DNA of 64,000 nt from Pasteurellaceae bacterium Macca (lineage in GTDB: Bacteria > Pseudomonadota > Gammaproteobacteria > Enterobacterales > Pasteurellaceae), in assembly GCA_023101485.1 (NCBI GenBank), contig LVZB01000013.1, forward strand, positions 62,001-126,000. The letters run 5' to 3'. This document shows, piece by piece, positions 38,914 through 48,749 of the stretch (its first letter is position 1; every line of letters starts with the position of its first letter). Under the pieces are notes generated by a model. It did not search any database. It saw nothing but the letters and a program-made list of their open reading frames with translations, and was not told where the DNA came from. Made by a program: the position numbers and the translations under genes.

Positions 38914-40176
38914 TTATTTGAAAATAAATTCGAAGAAAAAGTAGATTGCAACGGAGAGTATTGCCCCAGCCGGTAAAGTAATAACCCAGGAAGCAACAAT
39001 GTTACGGATAACTCCTAAGTTTAATGCGGCAATACCGCGCGCAAAACCAACACCAAGGATAGCACCTACAAGGGTTTGCGTTGTTGAAATGGGTAAGCCT
39101 GTACCTGACGCTAACACGACCGTAGTTGCACAAGCAAACTGTGATGCAAAACCACGACTTGGGGTGAGATCAGTAATCCCTGAACCAATTGTGCCCATCA
39201 CTTTATGCCCCATTACCGCTAAACCAACAGCAATACCCACTGCACCAAGGGGAAGTACCCAAGGAGCCATAACGGTTTTGCCATCAATGACCCCGCCATT
39301 ATCAACGATAGACACGACACCAGCTAATGGCCCGATAGCATTAGCAACGTCATTTGAACCATGGGCAAAAGCCATTGCACAGGCGGTGAGCAACATTAAG
39401 ATACTAAATACACGTTCTACACCGCTGAATCCTTTGCTTGTTAAACTGTTTAAAAAACGTTGTGTACGTAAATAGAAGAAACAGCCAATGCCAGAGATCA
39501 AAGCAAGAACGAAAGAAAAAATGAAGGTTTCCGAACTACTGAGCGTTAAACCAACGTGTTTTAAGCCCTTCTGAATAGTAATATAACAGATAATAAAAAT
39601 CGTTAATGCCATATAGTAGGGGGCATATTTTTGTGCATTTTTGAGAGGACTTTCTGTATCAAAGATCAATTTTTGAGTTGAAACGAAAATCAAATAAGCG
39701 ACAAAGCCCGCAATCACGGGGGTAATAAACCAACTACCTACGATGCCCCCTAGTTGAGACCATTGAATCGCTTCTGTACCAATGGTAATGCAAGAGAAGC
39801 CGATAATTGCCCCAATAATGGTATGAGTAGTAGAAACAGGCCACCCCATACGAGAAGCAATCAGTAACCACGCACCGGCGGCAAATAATGCGGACATCAT
39901 TCCTAAAACGAGGGTATCAGGACGGCCAGCGAAAGCGCCAGATTGGATGACGCCACTTTTAATGGTTTCAGCGACTTCACCCCCCGCAAGATAAGCCCCC
40001 GCAAATTCAAAGATAAGTGCAATATAGATGGCTTGTTTAGCCGTAATAATGCCTGAACCGACAGATGTTCCCATTGCATTCGATACATCATTTGCACCAA
40101 TGCCCAATGCCATAAAAAAACCGAGTGCCGCTGTAATACAGACAATGATAAAACCATATTGATGGATAAGTTCCAT
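38914..40176 (-). CDS. pit: Low-affinity inorganic phosphate transporter PiT
   Basis: Inner-membrane phosphate carrier of 420 residues with the two inverted PiT signatures: GIGANDVSNAMGTSVGSGI (about 25-43) and AHGSNDVANAIGPLAG (about 270-285). About ten hydrophobic helices. It lies 11 bases after the PhoU-like gene on the same strand, an arrangement common for Pit with its accessory protein, so the two are likely one operon. Confidence 0.95.
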   Translation of the reverse strand: MELIHQYGFIIVCITAALGFFMALGIGANDVSNAMGTSVGSGIITAKQAIYIALIFEFAGAYLAGGEVAETIKSGVIQSGAFAGRPDTLVLGMMSALFAAGAWLLIASRMGWPVSTTHTIIGAIIGFSCITIGTEAIQWSQLGGIVGSWFITPVIAGFVAYLIFVSTQKLIFDTESPLKNAQKYAPYYMALTIFIICYITIQKGLKHVGLTLSSSETFIFSFVLALISGIGCFFYLRTQRFLNSLTSKGFSGVERVFSILMLLTACAMAFAHGSNDVANAIGPLAGVVSIVDNGGVIDGKTVMAPWVLPLGAVGIAVGLAVMGHKVMGTIGSGITDLTPSRGFASQFACATTVVLASGTGLPISTTQTLVGAILGVGFARGIAALNLGVIRNIVASWVITLPAGAILSVAIYFFFEFIFK

Positions 40177-40187
40177 TGTTTTCTCCT

Positions 40188-40868
40188 TTATGAGCGAGCC
40201 AACATCAATTCAATGCGCGAACCAATACGTTGCGCTTGGTCAGCAAGTACGCCAACCCATTCAATAATTTTATACAAGAACATAATATCAATCGGGTTGT
40301 GGCTCTGTTCAATATCTAACATCGCCTTACGCAAAACAATTTGCAGTTGATCAGTATCATCCTCAATGGAATCAAGATCCATAATCATGGTATTTACAAA
40401 AGTTAATTCGCGACCACGAAAGCCCGTTTCAAGTAAGTGATCCATTTCATTAATTACTTTACCTACATGTATTGTGGCATCTAGGCTACGGCTTAAAAAT
40501 TGCATAAATTCAGGTTGAATTTCTGTGGGAATGACTAATTGACGACCGATTACTCGACCAGAAATATCCTTTGCATAGTTAGCGAGTTTATCAAGCTGTG
40601 TCACTAGTTCGAGTAGATCACTCCGTTCTACGGGCATAAATAAGCCACGAGGCGATTTCAAACGAATTTCACGTTTTAAGCTATCTGCACGATGTTCTAG
40701 ATCAATAATTTGATGGCGAAACTCTTCAGCTTTTTCCCAATCTTGTTGAAAAGAGGCATTAAAAAAAGGCACGAGTAATCCACAACATTCCGTGACCTTT
40801 CTTGAGTGTTTCTGCAGAGGTTTAAGCGGCGATTGAGCGAATAATCCTAAAATATTATTCATTGCCAT
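40188..40868 (-). CDS. PhoU-like accessory protein of Pit (DUF47, TIGR00153)
   Basis: A 226-residue all-helical protein of the DUF47/PhoU-divergent family, starting NNILGLFAQSPLKPLQKH. The E/D-rich helices carry the family's metal-binding pattern (LEHRADSLKREI, EMDHLLETGF, DSIEDDTDQLQ). Members are encoded next to pit and are thought to tune phosphate transport; no enzyme activity is known. It is the first gene of the pit unit. Upstream, at 41043-41058, lies a CRP site shared with the divergent MFS gene. Confidence 0.9.
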   Translation of the reverse strand: MAMNNILGLFAQSPLKPLQKHSRKVTECCGLLVPFFNASFQQDWEKAEEFRHQIIDLEHRADSLKREIRLKSPRGLFMPVERSDLLELVTQLDKLANYAKDISGRVIGRQLVIPTEIQPEFMQFLSRSLDATIHVGKVINEMDHLLETGFRGRELTFVNTMIMDLDSIEDDTDQLQIVLRKAMLDIEQSHNPIDIMFLYKIIEWVGVLADQAQRIGSRIELMLARS

Positions 40869-41042
40869 AGATCTATCTCCAATAAATTAACAATTCCATA
40901 GGCTACCCCAAAGGGGAAAATTTGGCGGATTTTACCCTATGCGGAGTAGAAAATCACGGATTAATTCGCGCAATACTCAACTTGTTTACGGGATAAAAAG
41001 AGCAAGAAGCAGAATAAATAGGCAGAAAAGTGAGAGGGAAAG

Positions 41043-41058
41043 TGTGAAGGGTATCACA
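41043..41058. promoter_or_regulatory. CRP site between the pit unit and the MFS gene
   Basis: TGTGAAGGGTATCACA has both CRP half sites (TGTGA and TCACA) perfect with the correct six-base spacer. It lies 101 bases before the MFS start and 175 bases before the PhoU-like start. Which gene it controls cannot be told from sequence. Confidence 0.7.
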
Positions 41059-41158
41059 GTTTCTTACAAAAAATATTGAGAATAGTGGTGAAATATATAC
41101 ACTTAATTAACAAAAATGTAACAATGGCAAATCTCAAATTTTATTAAGGAGCGAATCG

Positions 41159-42325
41159 GTGAATGATAAAATTAATTTTTCTTTTTTAGGGACTTCTTTA
41201 GGATACAGCATTTCATTATTGCTGATTCCCATGCTGATATTAAAGACAACAGGCTCTCCGTTATTAGTGTCATTATCCTACGCCTTAGATGTCATTCCCT
41301 ATCTTTTATTTACCCCTTTTATTGGTTGGCTAGGCGATAAATATAATAAGAAAAAAATTATTTTATTTGGTGAATTATCTTGTTTAATTTTGTCCTTTTT
41401 GATTTTTATTCTCCCTTATCAACCCGAGTTTATCTATTTATTGATATTACTGGGGGCGATGATCTCCACATTTTCTGCCCTTCATCACCCGATTTTCCAA
41501 TCCATCTTACCGGAGCTTTATGCCCCAGATAAATTACCCACAGTCAATGCCAATATTGCCTCTATATCAAGTATGACGGGCATTCTTGCTCCCTTAGTAA
41601 TTGCTGGGGCATTATCTTTTGTCTCTGAAAGAGAAATTTTGATGGTGATGATTTTTTGCTATTTACTCTCTTTTTTCACTTTTCTTTCCGTTAAACATCA
41701 CTATCAACCGAATACTCAACATCAAAATATTATTGAAGGTATGAAAGAGAGTTGGGCATTTGTTCGTCAAGAATCACAGCTCAAATATTTCTCTTATCTC
41801 TTCTTCTTTGCTAATTTTGGTTTAAAAATGATCTTTGTAAATTTAATTTGGATCTATTCCACCCGATTTCATTTAGACAATAGCGAGGTGGCTTATCATT
41901 TTATTGTGATTGGTATCATGTCGATTATCGGGGCGAAAATCGCCGGGAAATATTTGGTCAATAAATATAAAAACACCACCATTATTCTTGCGTCATTTTT
42001 CGGTATTTCCGTGCTGACATTAAGTTTGATGTGCTATTCCCACCCTCTTTTATTAACTATCACTTGGGGAATCGTGTCGATGCTTTCGATGTTTATTGTC
42101 GTGACGTATTTTACCTATCGGCAAAAAATTACCCCTCAACCGATTTTGGGAAAAGTGATCTCTATTACTCGCTTAATCTCGTATCTCGCCATTCCCCCAG
42201 CGTCTATTCTTTCGGGGTATCTCTTAAAAAGCTACAGTAATGAATTGATCATTTATGCGTTGGCAGGGTTGAGTATGCTGATTACCAGTATTTTCTTTTA
42301 CTTTAAATTAAGAAAAATGCCGTAG
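41159..42325 (+). CDS. MFS transporter of unknown substrate
   Basis: A 388-residue membrane protein with about twelve helices. The MFS signature in the loop after helix 2 reads GWLGDKYNKKKIIL (about 58-71). It resembles the MFS_3/EntS-type exporters with FxxFF-rich helices and short loops. The start is GTG at 41159, preceded by AAGGAG seven bases upstream. The gene is AT-rich against its neighbours and is followed directly by a GC-rich repeat element, so it may be a variable-gene slot, which is inference. Drug, sugar or siderophore export cannot be told apart. Confidence 0.82.
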   Translation: MNDKINFSFLGTSLGYSISLLLIPMLILKTTGSPLLVSLSYALDVIPYLLFTPFIGWLGDKYNKKKIILFGELSCLILSFLIFILPYQPEFIYLLILLGAMISTFSALHHPIFQSILPELYAPDKLPTVNANIASISSMTGILAPLVIAGALSFVSEREILMVMIFCYLLSFFTFLSVKHHYQPNTQHQNIIEGMKESWAFVRQESQLKYFSYLFFFANFGLKMIFVNLIWIYSTRFHLDNSEVAYHFIVIGIMSIIGAKIAGKYLVNKYKNTTIILASFFGISVLTLSLMCYSHPLLLTITWGIVSMLSMFIVVTYFTYRQKITPQPILGKVISITRLISYLAIPPASILSGYLLKSYSNELIIYALAGLSMLITSIFFYFKLRKMP

Positions 42326-42340
42326 ATATTAGGGGTTCTG

Positions 42341-42463
42341 CCCCCCATCCCCCTTCGGGGACTTCCCCCCGCAAGCAGGGGGAAGGGAAATATTCTCTCA
42401 AATAAACCATACTCCCGCTCCCTCTGCTTGCGGGGGGAGCTGTCGCGAAGCGACTGAGGGGGG
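42341..42463. repeat. GC-rich interspersed repeat, third copy
   Basis: Arm B (42341-42387) then arm A (42418-42463, with the perfect GTCGCGAAGCGAC hairpin), the same arms as in the block before pnp but in the opposite order. A different spacer separates them. It follows the MFS gene and precedes the mltA terminator. Confidence 0.8.
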
Positions 42464-42482
42464 TTTAACAACCCACAAAAAC

Positions 42483-42526
42483 AAGCGGTCGGATTTTACC
42501 AAGATTTTGTAAATCCGACCGCTTTT
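42483..42526. terminator. Inverted uptake-sequence terminator after mltA
   Basis: AAGCGGTCGGATTT (42483-42496) pairs perfectly with AAATCCGACCGCTT (42511-42524): the uptake core and its AT-rich neighbour are both inverted. It stands between the converging MFS and mltA genes. Confidence 0.85.
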
Positions 42527-42541
42527 ATGAGGACAGCAAAA

Positions 42542-43660
42542 TTAGTTCAAGACCCAAACGCGTCCATAGTGTTTCATATGTCCGGCTTGGTGGCCGGCTT
42601 TATCGCCGATGCCTTGGTAAATATCAAAGTGGTGACCTTTTACTGCACCGCCCACATCAAGGGCGACCATTAAACGAAGCTCATGGCGACCCGTCCAATT
42701 ACCTTGACCATCAATAATTGGCATTTCGACAAGTAAGGTACTCCCTGATGGGACGACATTTCTATCCGAAGCAACTGAAGCTAATGCGACTAGTGGCACA
42801 CCTGCTGAGCCTTTTATATCAAGTGTTGGATCGAGGCGAAAATAAACGAAGGAACGATTTTGTTCAAGCAAGGCTTGAACACGAGAAGGGTTACGGGCTG
42901 CCCATTGCTTAATCGCTTGAATGGACATTTTCTCCTTTGGAACTTCTCCTGACTCCACAAGTAAACGCCCAATAGCAGTATAGCTATAGCCGTTTTTATC
43001 GCCGTAGGCGAAATGGCGTAGGTTGCCGCCGCCAATATCCACGAAGCCACTGCCTTGCACTTCCATTAAGAAGTTATCTAACATGGAGTTACTATAAGCC
43101 AGTTCCAATCCACGACCGCGCAATGCCCCAGCATAAATTTCTGCACGGCTGAATTTTTTATTCCCTTGGGGAATCGCATAAATCGGGTGTTGGAATTCAC
43201 CCTGCGGGCTCATTCGGGCTTTAATCACTGGAATATAGTAGCCTGTCATCATCACATTTTGAAAACCATCTTGACCACGCATTTTCAGAGGACGAATGCC
43301 ATAACGAGAAAGCTCATCTAATTTGCCTCCAGCATTTAGCCAAGAGGTAATTTTACCGTAGGCACCGGCATAGCGATTAGTTAAGTTGGTTGAGTAGGCA
43401 CGAACATTTGCTACTTGGCGGTAGTAATCTTGGGCATTGACGATTTTGCCGTTTACATCAGGACGTGCATTATATGTAAAGTGTGTGCCGGCGGGGATAT
43501 ATTGGCGACCTTTAAATTGCGCGCCAAATTTCGCGGTTTCAGCATTATAACTATGATTATTTGCACTCACTTTTGGGCTTTTGTTGGTGGTAGAACAACT
43601 CGCGACGAATAACGCAATGCCCGTAATCAGAGCAAGTTTTTGGGATACTTTCCAAGTCAT
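42542..43660 (-). CDS. mltA: Membrane-bound lytic transglycosylase MltA
   Basis: Outer-membrane lipoprotein of 372 residues that cuts peptidoglycan glycan strands to 1,6-anhydro ends. A signal peptide with lipobox VASC (Cys22) is followed by a double-psi beta-barrel catalytic domain. VQGSGFVDIGGGNLRHFAYGDKNGYSYTAIG and the C-terminal LMVALDVGGAVKGHHFDIYQG, which includes the catalytic Asp, are typical. The end GHMKHYGRVWVLN is the family C-terminus. Confidence 0.95.
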   Translation of the reverse strand: MTWKVSQKLALITGIALFVASCSTTNKSPKVSANNHSYNAETAKFGAQFKGRQYIPAGTHFTYNARPDVNGKIVNAQDYYRQVANVRAYSTNLTNRYAGAYGKITSWLNAGGKLDELSRYGIRPLKMRGQDGFQNVMMTGYYIPVIKARMSPQGEFQHPIYAIPQGNKKFSRAEIYAGALRGRGLELAYSNSMLDNFLMEVQGSGFVDIGGGNLRHFAYGDKNGYSYTAIGRLLVESGEVPKEKMSIQAIKQWAARNPSRVQALLEQNRSFVYFRLDPTLDIKGSAGVPLVALASVASDRNVVPSGSTLLVEMPIIDGQGNWTGRHELRLMVALDVGGAVKGHHFDIYQGIGDKAGHQAGHMKHYGRVWVLN

Positions 43661-43831
43661 AAAAATTCCTATGATGAAATAAAAGGATTAGGGGAAAAAA
43701 GGTCGCTAGAATAGCAAAAATCCTCTCAAAGAGATACTGAAATGTTTGCCTTAAAAAACGGCGAGAATCGCTTTTTTTATTATCGAATTGTTGAGAATAA
43801 CGGCATATAAACATTTTTTATTTATGATTCC

Positions 43832-43859
43832 TTGACCTTCTGGCAAAAATCGCTATGAT
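43832..43859 (+). promoter_or_regulatory. Promoter of the initiator tRNA gene
   Basis: TTGACC (43832-43837) and TATGAT (43854-43859) with a 16-base spacer, ending 14 bases before the tRNA. Confidence 0.7.
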
Positions 43860-43873
43860 GCACCTCATTCAGA

Positions 43874-43950
<77 letters not shown>

Positions 43951-44081
43951 ATTCTTATCTCTGATGCCTTTCTTCAAATTTCCTTTTTAAATCATTACCT
44001 TAGCAATCAATTTCGATAAACCTTTTGTCCTTTTGGCTTTCATTTAGTATCATACCGCCTTCTTTTCAGACAGAGGTTTCT

Positions 44082-44612
44082 ATGACAAAACGCCCTTTTT
44101 TCGATAACGTGATTACGTTCTTCTTTTTACTCGCTGGCTTATATAATGTGGCAGGTATTCTCTATGCTACGCGCTTTTTTACCGATCAAACCCTCTCCGC
44201 CCTTGACCCTGCCGTGTTTTCACTCATTGGGCGAGGCACAATCCTTTTGTGGGGCTTGGCTTATTGGGCAGTTTCTTTCTCTTTTTATCAAGTTCCAAAA
44301 TTGATTTTCGTTTTCTTTGTGCAAAAACTACTCTATGTTAGTGCTTGGGCATTTTGGCTCTTTAACCACAGCGATAGCCTGCCCCAAATTGCTAGCCAAC
44401 ATCAAACCCTTGCCTTTGTATTACAATATTACGGTGCTGGAGATCTGCTTTTCGGCTTATTCTTTTTTAGCGTGTTAATCCGTTGCTCCCGTGAACCAAA
44501 AGCGGAAATAAAACCAAAAGCCGAAAGCACGAAAAGCCGGATTGAACCACAAATTCAGCCCCCACAAACTGAGGGAAATGAACTTAATCAAACCGAAAAT
44601 AAAGCCCTCTAA
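44082..44612 (+). CDS. Four-helix membrane protein of unknown function
   Basis: A 176-residue protein with four hydrophobic segments (about 9-30, 46-68, 72-90, 108-130) and a polar C-terminal tail rich in Lys, Glu, Gln and Pro (about 135-176). [20 protein letters not shown] and [17 protein letters not shown] are recognisable features but not a family I can name. The ATG at 44082 follows AGAGG, and an upstream in-frame ATG lacks one. It lies between the tRNA gene and uvrB. Confidence 0.75.
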   Translation: MTKRPFFDNVITFFFLLAGLYNVAGILYATRFFTDQTLSALDPAVFSLIGRGTILLWGLAYWAVSFSFYQVPKLIFVFFVQKLLYVSAWAFWLFNHSDSLPQIASQHQTLAFVLQYYGAGDLLFGLFFFSVLIRCSREPKAEIKPKAESTKSRIEPQIQPPQTEGNELNQTENKAL

Positions 44613-44707
44613 CCCTTTTCCCCCTTTTCAGCAAGCTCGTTGGAAAGGGGCAAAATGTACGCAAAAAACGACCGCTTGTACCGCCACTTTTCCCCTCGGA
44701 TAGATTT

Positions 44708-46723
44708 ATGAAACAAGGCAAACCTTTTATTCTCCATTCTCCTTTTAAACCCGCAGGCGATCAGCCTACCGCGATTGCCAAGCTAGTTGAGGGGCTTAAT
44801 GACGGATTAGCCCACCAAACGTTACTGGGGGTAACCGGTTCAGGGAAAACTTTTACCATTGCCAATGTGATCGCCACCCTCAACCGCCCTGCCATGTTAT
44901 TAGCGCCGAACAAAACCCTCGCGGCTCAACTTTATGCCGAAATGAAAGCCTTTTTCCCTGAAAATGCGGTGGAATATTTCGTTTCTTACTACGATTACTA
45001 TCAACCCGAAGCCTATGTGCCGAGTAGTGATACCTTCATCGAAAAGGACGCCTCCATTAACGAGCAGATCGAACAAATGCGTCTTTCCGCGACAAAATCC
45101 TTCCTCGAACGGCGAGATACCATTGTGGTGGCTTCTGTATCGGCGATTTACGGCTTAGGGGATGTGGATGCCTATATGCAGATGATGTTACACCTGCAAA
45201 TCGGGGCGATAATGGGGCAACGGGAGATCCTCACACGCCTTGCGGAGTTGCAATATACCCGCAATGACCAAGCCTTTCAGCGTTCTACCTTTCGGGTGCG
45301 TGGCGAAGTCATTGATATTTTCCCCGCGGAATCTGATGAAGTGGCATTAAGGGTTGAGCTGTTTGATGATGAAATTGAAAATCTCTCCCTCTTTGACCCC
45401 CTCACAGGGCATAGTTTAGGGCGTGTGCCACGTTATACCGTCTATCCAAAAAGCCACTATGTCACCCCTCGGGAGCGTATTTTAGAAGCGATTGAGGGCA
45501 TCAAAGTGGAGCTTGCCGACCGCCGAACCTATTTTATTCAAGAACATAAATTGCTTGAAGAACAACGCCTTGCGCAACGCACTCAATTTGATATTGAGAT
45601 GATGAACGAACTTGGCTACTGTTCAGGCATTGAAAACTACTCCCGTTATCTGTCGGGGCGAAAAGAGGGCGAACCACCGCCTACCCTGTTTGACTATATG
45701 CCTTCAGACGGCTTGCTGATTATTGATGAATCCCACGTCACCGTGCCACAAATTGGAGGGATGTACCGAGGCGACCGCGCAAGGAAAGAAACCTTAGTGC
45801 AATATGGCTTCCGCTTGCCTTCGGCGTTAGATAATCGCCCCTTGCGATTTGAAGAGTTTGAACGCCTTTCGCCCCAAACGATCTACGTTTCCGCCACCCC
45901 CGGGGCTTATGAGTTAGAAAAAAATCCCGAGGTGATCGACCAAGTGGTACGCCCAACGGGGCTACTCGATCCGATTATTGAAGTTCGCCCTGTGGCAACC
46001 CAAGTGGATGATCTGCTCTCTGAAATTCATCAACGTGTGGCAGTGAATGAACGGGTTCTGGTAACCACACTGACCAAAAAAATGGCGGAAGATCTCACCG
46101 ATTACCTCGATGAACACGGCGTGCGGGTACGTTATCTCCACAGTGATATTGACACCGTAGAACGGGTGGAGATTATCCACGATCTCCGTATGGGAATGTT
46201 TGACGTATTGGTGGGCATCAACTTATTACGGGAAGGGCTGGATATGCCAGAAGTTTCCCTTGTGGCGATTCTTGATGCCGATAAAGAGGGCTTTTTACGT
46301 TCGGAACGCTCCTTGATTCAAACCATTGGGCGTGCAGCTCGAAACCTGAACGGCAAAGCGATTTTATATGGTGATCGGGTAACCAATTCGATGAATAAAG
46401 CCATCACGGAAACAGCACGGCGTCGGGAAAAACAGCAAGAACATAACCGCCTACACGGCATTGTTCCCCAAGCCTTGAATAAAAAAGTCGGGGAATTGCT
46501 CGATATCGGGCAGAGTGATAAACCAAAACGGGGCAAACAGCGTGCCAAAGTGAGTGAAGATCTTGCCAGCTACACGCCAAAATCACGCAAAGCCTTAGAA
46601 AAAGAGCTGAAACAGCTTGAACAACAGATGCGAGAATTTGCGCAAAATCTCGAATTTGAAAAAGCAGCCGCCACCCGTGATAAATTACAACAACTGAAAA
46701 CTCACTTATTGATGAGCGAGTAG
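44708..46723 (+). CDS. uvrB: Excinuclease ABC subunit UvrB
   Basis: DNA damage-verifying helicase of nucleotide excision repair, 671 residues. Walker [11 protein letters not shown] (about 39-48) is followed by the beta-hairpin [12 protein letters not shown] that locks damaged strands. DESHVTVPQ is the Walker B region. Motifs [31 protein letters not shown] and QTIGRAARN are in the second helicase half. The C-terminal UVR domain (about 630-665, [25 protein letters not shown]) binds UvrC. Full length. Confidence 0.98.
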   Translation: MKQGKPFILHSPFKPAGDQPTAIAKLVEGLNDGLAHQTLLGVTGSGKTFTIANVIATLNRPAMLLAPNKTLAAQLYAEMKAFFPENAVEYFVSYYDYYQPEAYVPSSDTFIEKDASINEQIEQMRLSATKSFLERRDTIVVASVSAIYGLGDVDAYMQMMLHLQIGAIMGQREILTRLAELQYTRNDQAFQRSTFRVRGEVIDIFPAESDEVALRVELFDDEIENLSLFDPLTGHSLGRVPRYTVYPKSHYVTPRERILEAIEGIKVELADRRTYFIQEHKLLEEQRLAQRTQFDIEMMNELGYCSGIENYSRYLSGRKEGEPPPTLFDYMPSDGLLIIDESHVTVPQIGGMYRGDRARKETLVQYGFRLPSALDNRPLRFEEFERLSPQTIYVSATPGAYELEKNPEVIDQVVRPTGLLDPIIEVRPVATQVDDLLSEIHQRVAVNERVLVTTLTKKMAEDLTDYLDEHGVRVRYLHSDIDTVERVEIIHDLRMGMFDVLVGINLLREGLDMPEVSLVAILDADKEGFLRSERSLIQTIGRAARNLNGKAILYGDRVTNSMNKAITETARRREKQQEHNRLHGIVPQALNKKVGELLDIGQSDKPKRGKQRAKVSEDLASYTPKSRKALEKELKQLEQQMREFAQNLEFEKAAATRDKLQQLKTHLLMSE

Positions 46724-46761
46724 GGTTGTCGGAGAAAATTTTTTTAAAACAGTAAGAATGC

Positions 46762-47490
46762 TTATAGATGGCGAGATTTTTCCACCGCAGTGAGCATGCC
46801 TCGTAATAAATTTAATTCATTGGTTTCGAGGTGTGCTCGTTGGTATAAACGCCGTAGCTTACGCATTACCGACTCATTGCGAATAAAGCCCACGTCACGG
46901 TAAAGGCGTTCAGTATGCGTAAAAAAGTGTTCAAGAGCTTCAGCCGAAGGGAAATCTGTTTCCATATTCGGTATTGTGCTTTCTGCCGTATTTTGCCACG
47001 CAAGCCATGCCATTCGAATTTCATAGCAGGCTAACTGCACCGCCATGGCTAAATTCAGTGAGCCATAATCTGGATTGGTGGGGAAGTTTAAATGGTAGTG
47101 GCATTTCAACAGCTCTTCATTGGTAAGCCCGACCCGTTCCCGTCCAAAAATAATCGCAACCTTTCCAAGATTCGCCCTTTCTAGGGCAAGTTCTCCACAA
47201 CGGCGAGGTTCAATCAAGCTACTTTGTAAATGGCGTAGCCTTGCGCTTGTGCCGATGACAAGTTGGCAATCGGCAATGGCATCATCAAAGGTTTGGAAAT
47301 ATTGTGCCTGTTCAAGCACGTCTTTTGCCCCAGCGGAAAGGGCGATAGCTTGTTCATCAATAGCTTGTTTTGGAGCGACTAATCGTAGTTGGTTTAAGCC
47401 CATTGTTTTCATTGCTCTGGCCGCGGAGCCAATATTGCCACTGTGGGAGGTTTCGATAAGAATAATTTGGATTTGCGAGAGTAAATTCAT
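46762..47490 (-). CDS. trmJ: tRNA (cytidine/uridine-32) 2'-O-methyltransferase TrmJ
   Basis: SPOUT-class enzyme of 242 residues making Cm/Um at position 32 of tRNA. ILIETSHSGNIGSAARAMKTMG is the N-terminal motif, followed by IIFGRERVGLTNEEL and LNFPTNPDYGSLNLAMAVQLACYEIRMA, which form the knotted SAM site. A helical C-terminus follows. ATG 47490 is chosen since the longer in-frame reading adds 20 residues with no family match. It diverges from the orphan binding-protein gene. Confidence 0.94.
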   Translation of the reverse strand: MNLLSQIQIILIETSHSGNIGSAARAMKTMGLNQLRLVAPKQAIDEQAIALSAGAKDVLEQAQYFQTFDDAIADCQLVIGTSARLRHLQSSLIEPRRCGELALERANLGKVAIIFGRERVGLTNEELLKCHYHLNFPTNPDYGSLNLAMAVQLACYEIRMAWLAWQNTAESTIPNMETDFPSAEALEHFFTHTERLYRDVGFIRNESVMRKLRRLYQRAHLETNELNLLRGMLTAVEKSRHL

Positions 47491-47614
47491 TTTATGGAAA
47501 AGGGTGGGAATAATTGATGAGATACTAGCATAAAGTGCCTCTGAAATCATATTTGCAATGTGTTATATAAATGTTAAACTCGGTATTTTTTGCAAACTCA
47601 AAAAGTTAATTTCA

Positions 47615-48658
47615 ATGAAAATTCCTCTTTTAAAATCGATTTCGCTAGCCATTGGTCTTGTGGCACTCCCTTTTTCTTCAAACTTCGCACTCGCACAAAC
47701 AGACAGTAAACTCACCGTTTATTGTACGGTGCAAAATAAAGTCTGTGAGGATCTCACTAAACGCTTTTCCAAGCAGTATCATATTGATACGCAATTCGTA
47801 CATGGAGGCACAGGCACGATTTTAGGCAAAATCAAGGCAGAAAAAGAGAATCCGCAGGCGGACATTTGGTACGGTGGCACGATTGAACCACACTTCCAAG
47901 CAGGGCAACTTGGCTTACTTGAAGCCTACCGTTCTCCTCGCCAAGGGGAAATTTTACCCCGCTTTAAAGCCTTAATGGAGAGCGATAAAGGGAAATTTAC
48001 CTCCATTGCTTATGTGATGGTGCTAGGTTTTGGGGTAAATACCGAAAAACTCAAACAACTCGGCGTTGAGCCACCTAAAAAATGGGCAGATCTGCTTGAC
48101 CCACGCTTAAAAGGCGAAGTGCAACTCCCTGATCCTCGCAGTTCTGGTACAACCTACACGCTTATCGCGACCTTAATCGAAATGTGGGGAGAAGAAAAAA
48201 CTTTTGAGTATTTGAAAAAACTCGATAAAAACATCTCTCAATATGTGAAAAGTACGCTGGTCACCTCGAACCTTTCCCGTGGCGAAAGTGCCGTGACTGT
48301 CGGCTTTGTGCATGGCTATTCCGCTGAAAAAGAGAAGGGTGCACCGGTGGATAGCGTGTTACCTGCCGATGGCGTAGGCTATGCTTTAGGGGGCGTGAGT
48401 ATTATTAAGGGGGCGCGTAATGTAGAGAATGCGAAGCGCTTTATGGATTGGGTACTTTCAAAAGAAGTGCAAGAGATCCCGTGGCGTAAAGATGGTGCTT
48501 ATCAAACGCCGGCGAACATCAATGCGGAGGTTTCGCCCCTTTCTGCTCGCATTGATAATGTGAAATTGGTGGAAGTAAATTATGACCGTTTCGGTTCAAG
48601 TGAAGAGGGAAAACGCTTAGTTGATAAATGGGTTTCCGAAGTGAAGTTGGCAAAATAG
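47615..48658 (+). CDS. Orphan AfuA-like periplasmic binding protein
   Basis: A 347-residue periplasmic binding protein with a signal peptide (residues 1-27, ending in ALA). It is a paralogue of AfuA (59201-60235), sharing LTVYC, the ADIWYGGT block, LGFGVNT, WADLLDPRLKGE, PDPRSSGT and KNISQY. Three pocket residues that hold the sugar phosphate in AfuA differ: T66 for Ser, G234 (HG for HD) and A257 for Glu. No permease or ATPase gene is next to it, so it either uses AfuBC or another transporter. A different ligand is likely. It could be labelled FbpA-like iron-binding by automated tools, but Tyr pairs typical of FbpA are not evident. Confidence 0.85.
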   Translation: MKIPLLKSISLAIGLVALPFSSNFALAQTDSKLTVYCTVQNKVCEDLTKRFSKQYHIDTQFVHGGTGTILGKIKAEKENPQADIWYGGTIEPHFQAGQLGLLEAYRSPRQGEILPRFKALMESDKGKFTSIAYVMVLGFGVNTEKLKQLGVEPPKKWADLLDPRLKGEVQLPDPRSSGTTYTLIATLIEMWGEEKTFEYLKKLDKNISQYVKSTLVTSNLSRGESAVTVGFVHGYSAEKEKGAPVDSVLPADGVGYALGGVSIIKGARNVENAKRFMDWVLSKEVQEIPWRKDGAYQTPANINAEVSPLSARIDNVKLVEVNYDRFGSSEEGKRLVDKWVSEVKLAK

Positions 48659-48711
48659 GTGAGCAAAAAGTCAGAAAAATTTGACCGCTTGTTACCAACA
48701 CAAAGCATAAA

Positions 48712-48744
48712 AAATTGGTGGGTTTCCCCACCAATTTCTTTTTT
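48712..48744. terminator. Terminator between the binding-protein gene and raiA
   Basis: AAATTGGTGGG (48712-48722) pairs with CCCACCAATTT (48727-48737), then CTTTTTT on the plus strand. Converging genes. Confidence 0.88.
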
Positions 48745-48749
48745 AACGG

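Noticed and set aside
38999-39475. A 158-residue open frame opposite pit
   Set aside because: Antisense shadow with proline/threonine-rich low-complexity translation.
47120-47533. A 137-residue open frame opposite trmJ
   Set aside because: Shadow of trmJ; Ser/Arg-rich translation typical of antisense frames.
47615-48658. Calling the orphan binding protein an iron-binding FbpA
   Set aside because: It follows AfuA in sequence, and the features seen argue for a phosphorylated ligand family; iron ligands are not evident.
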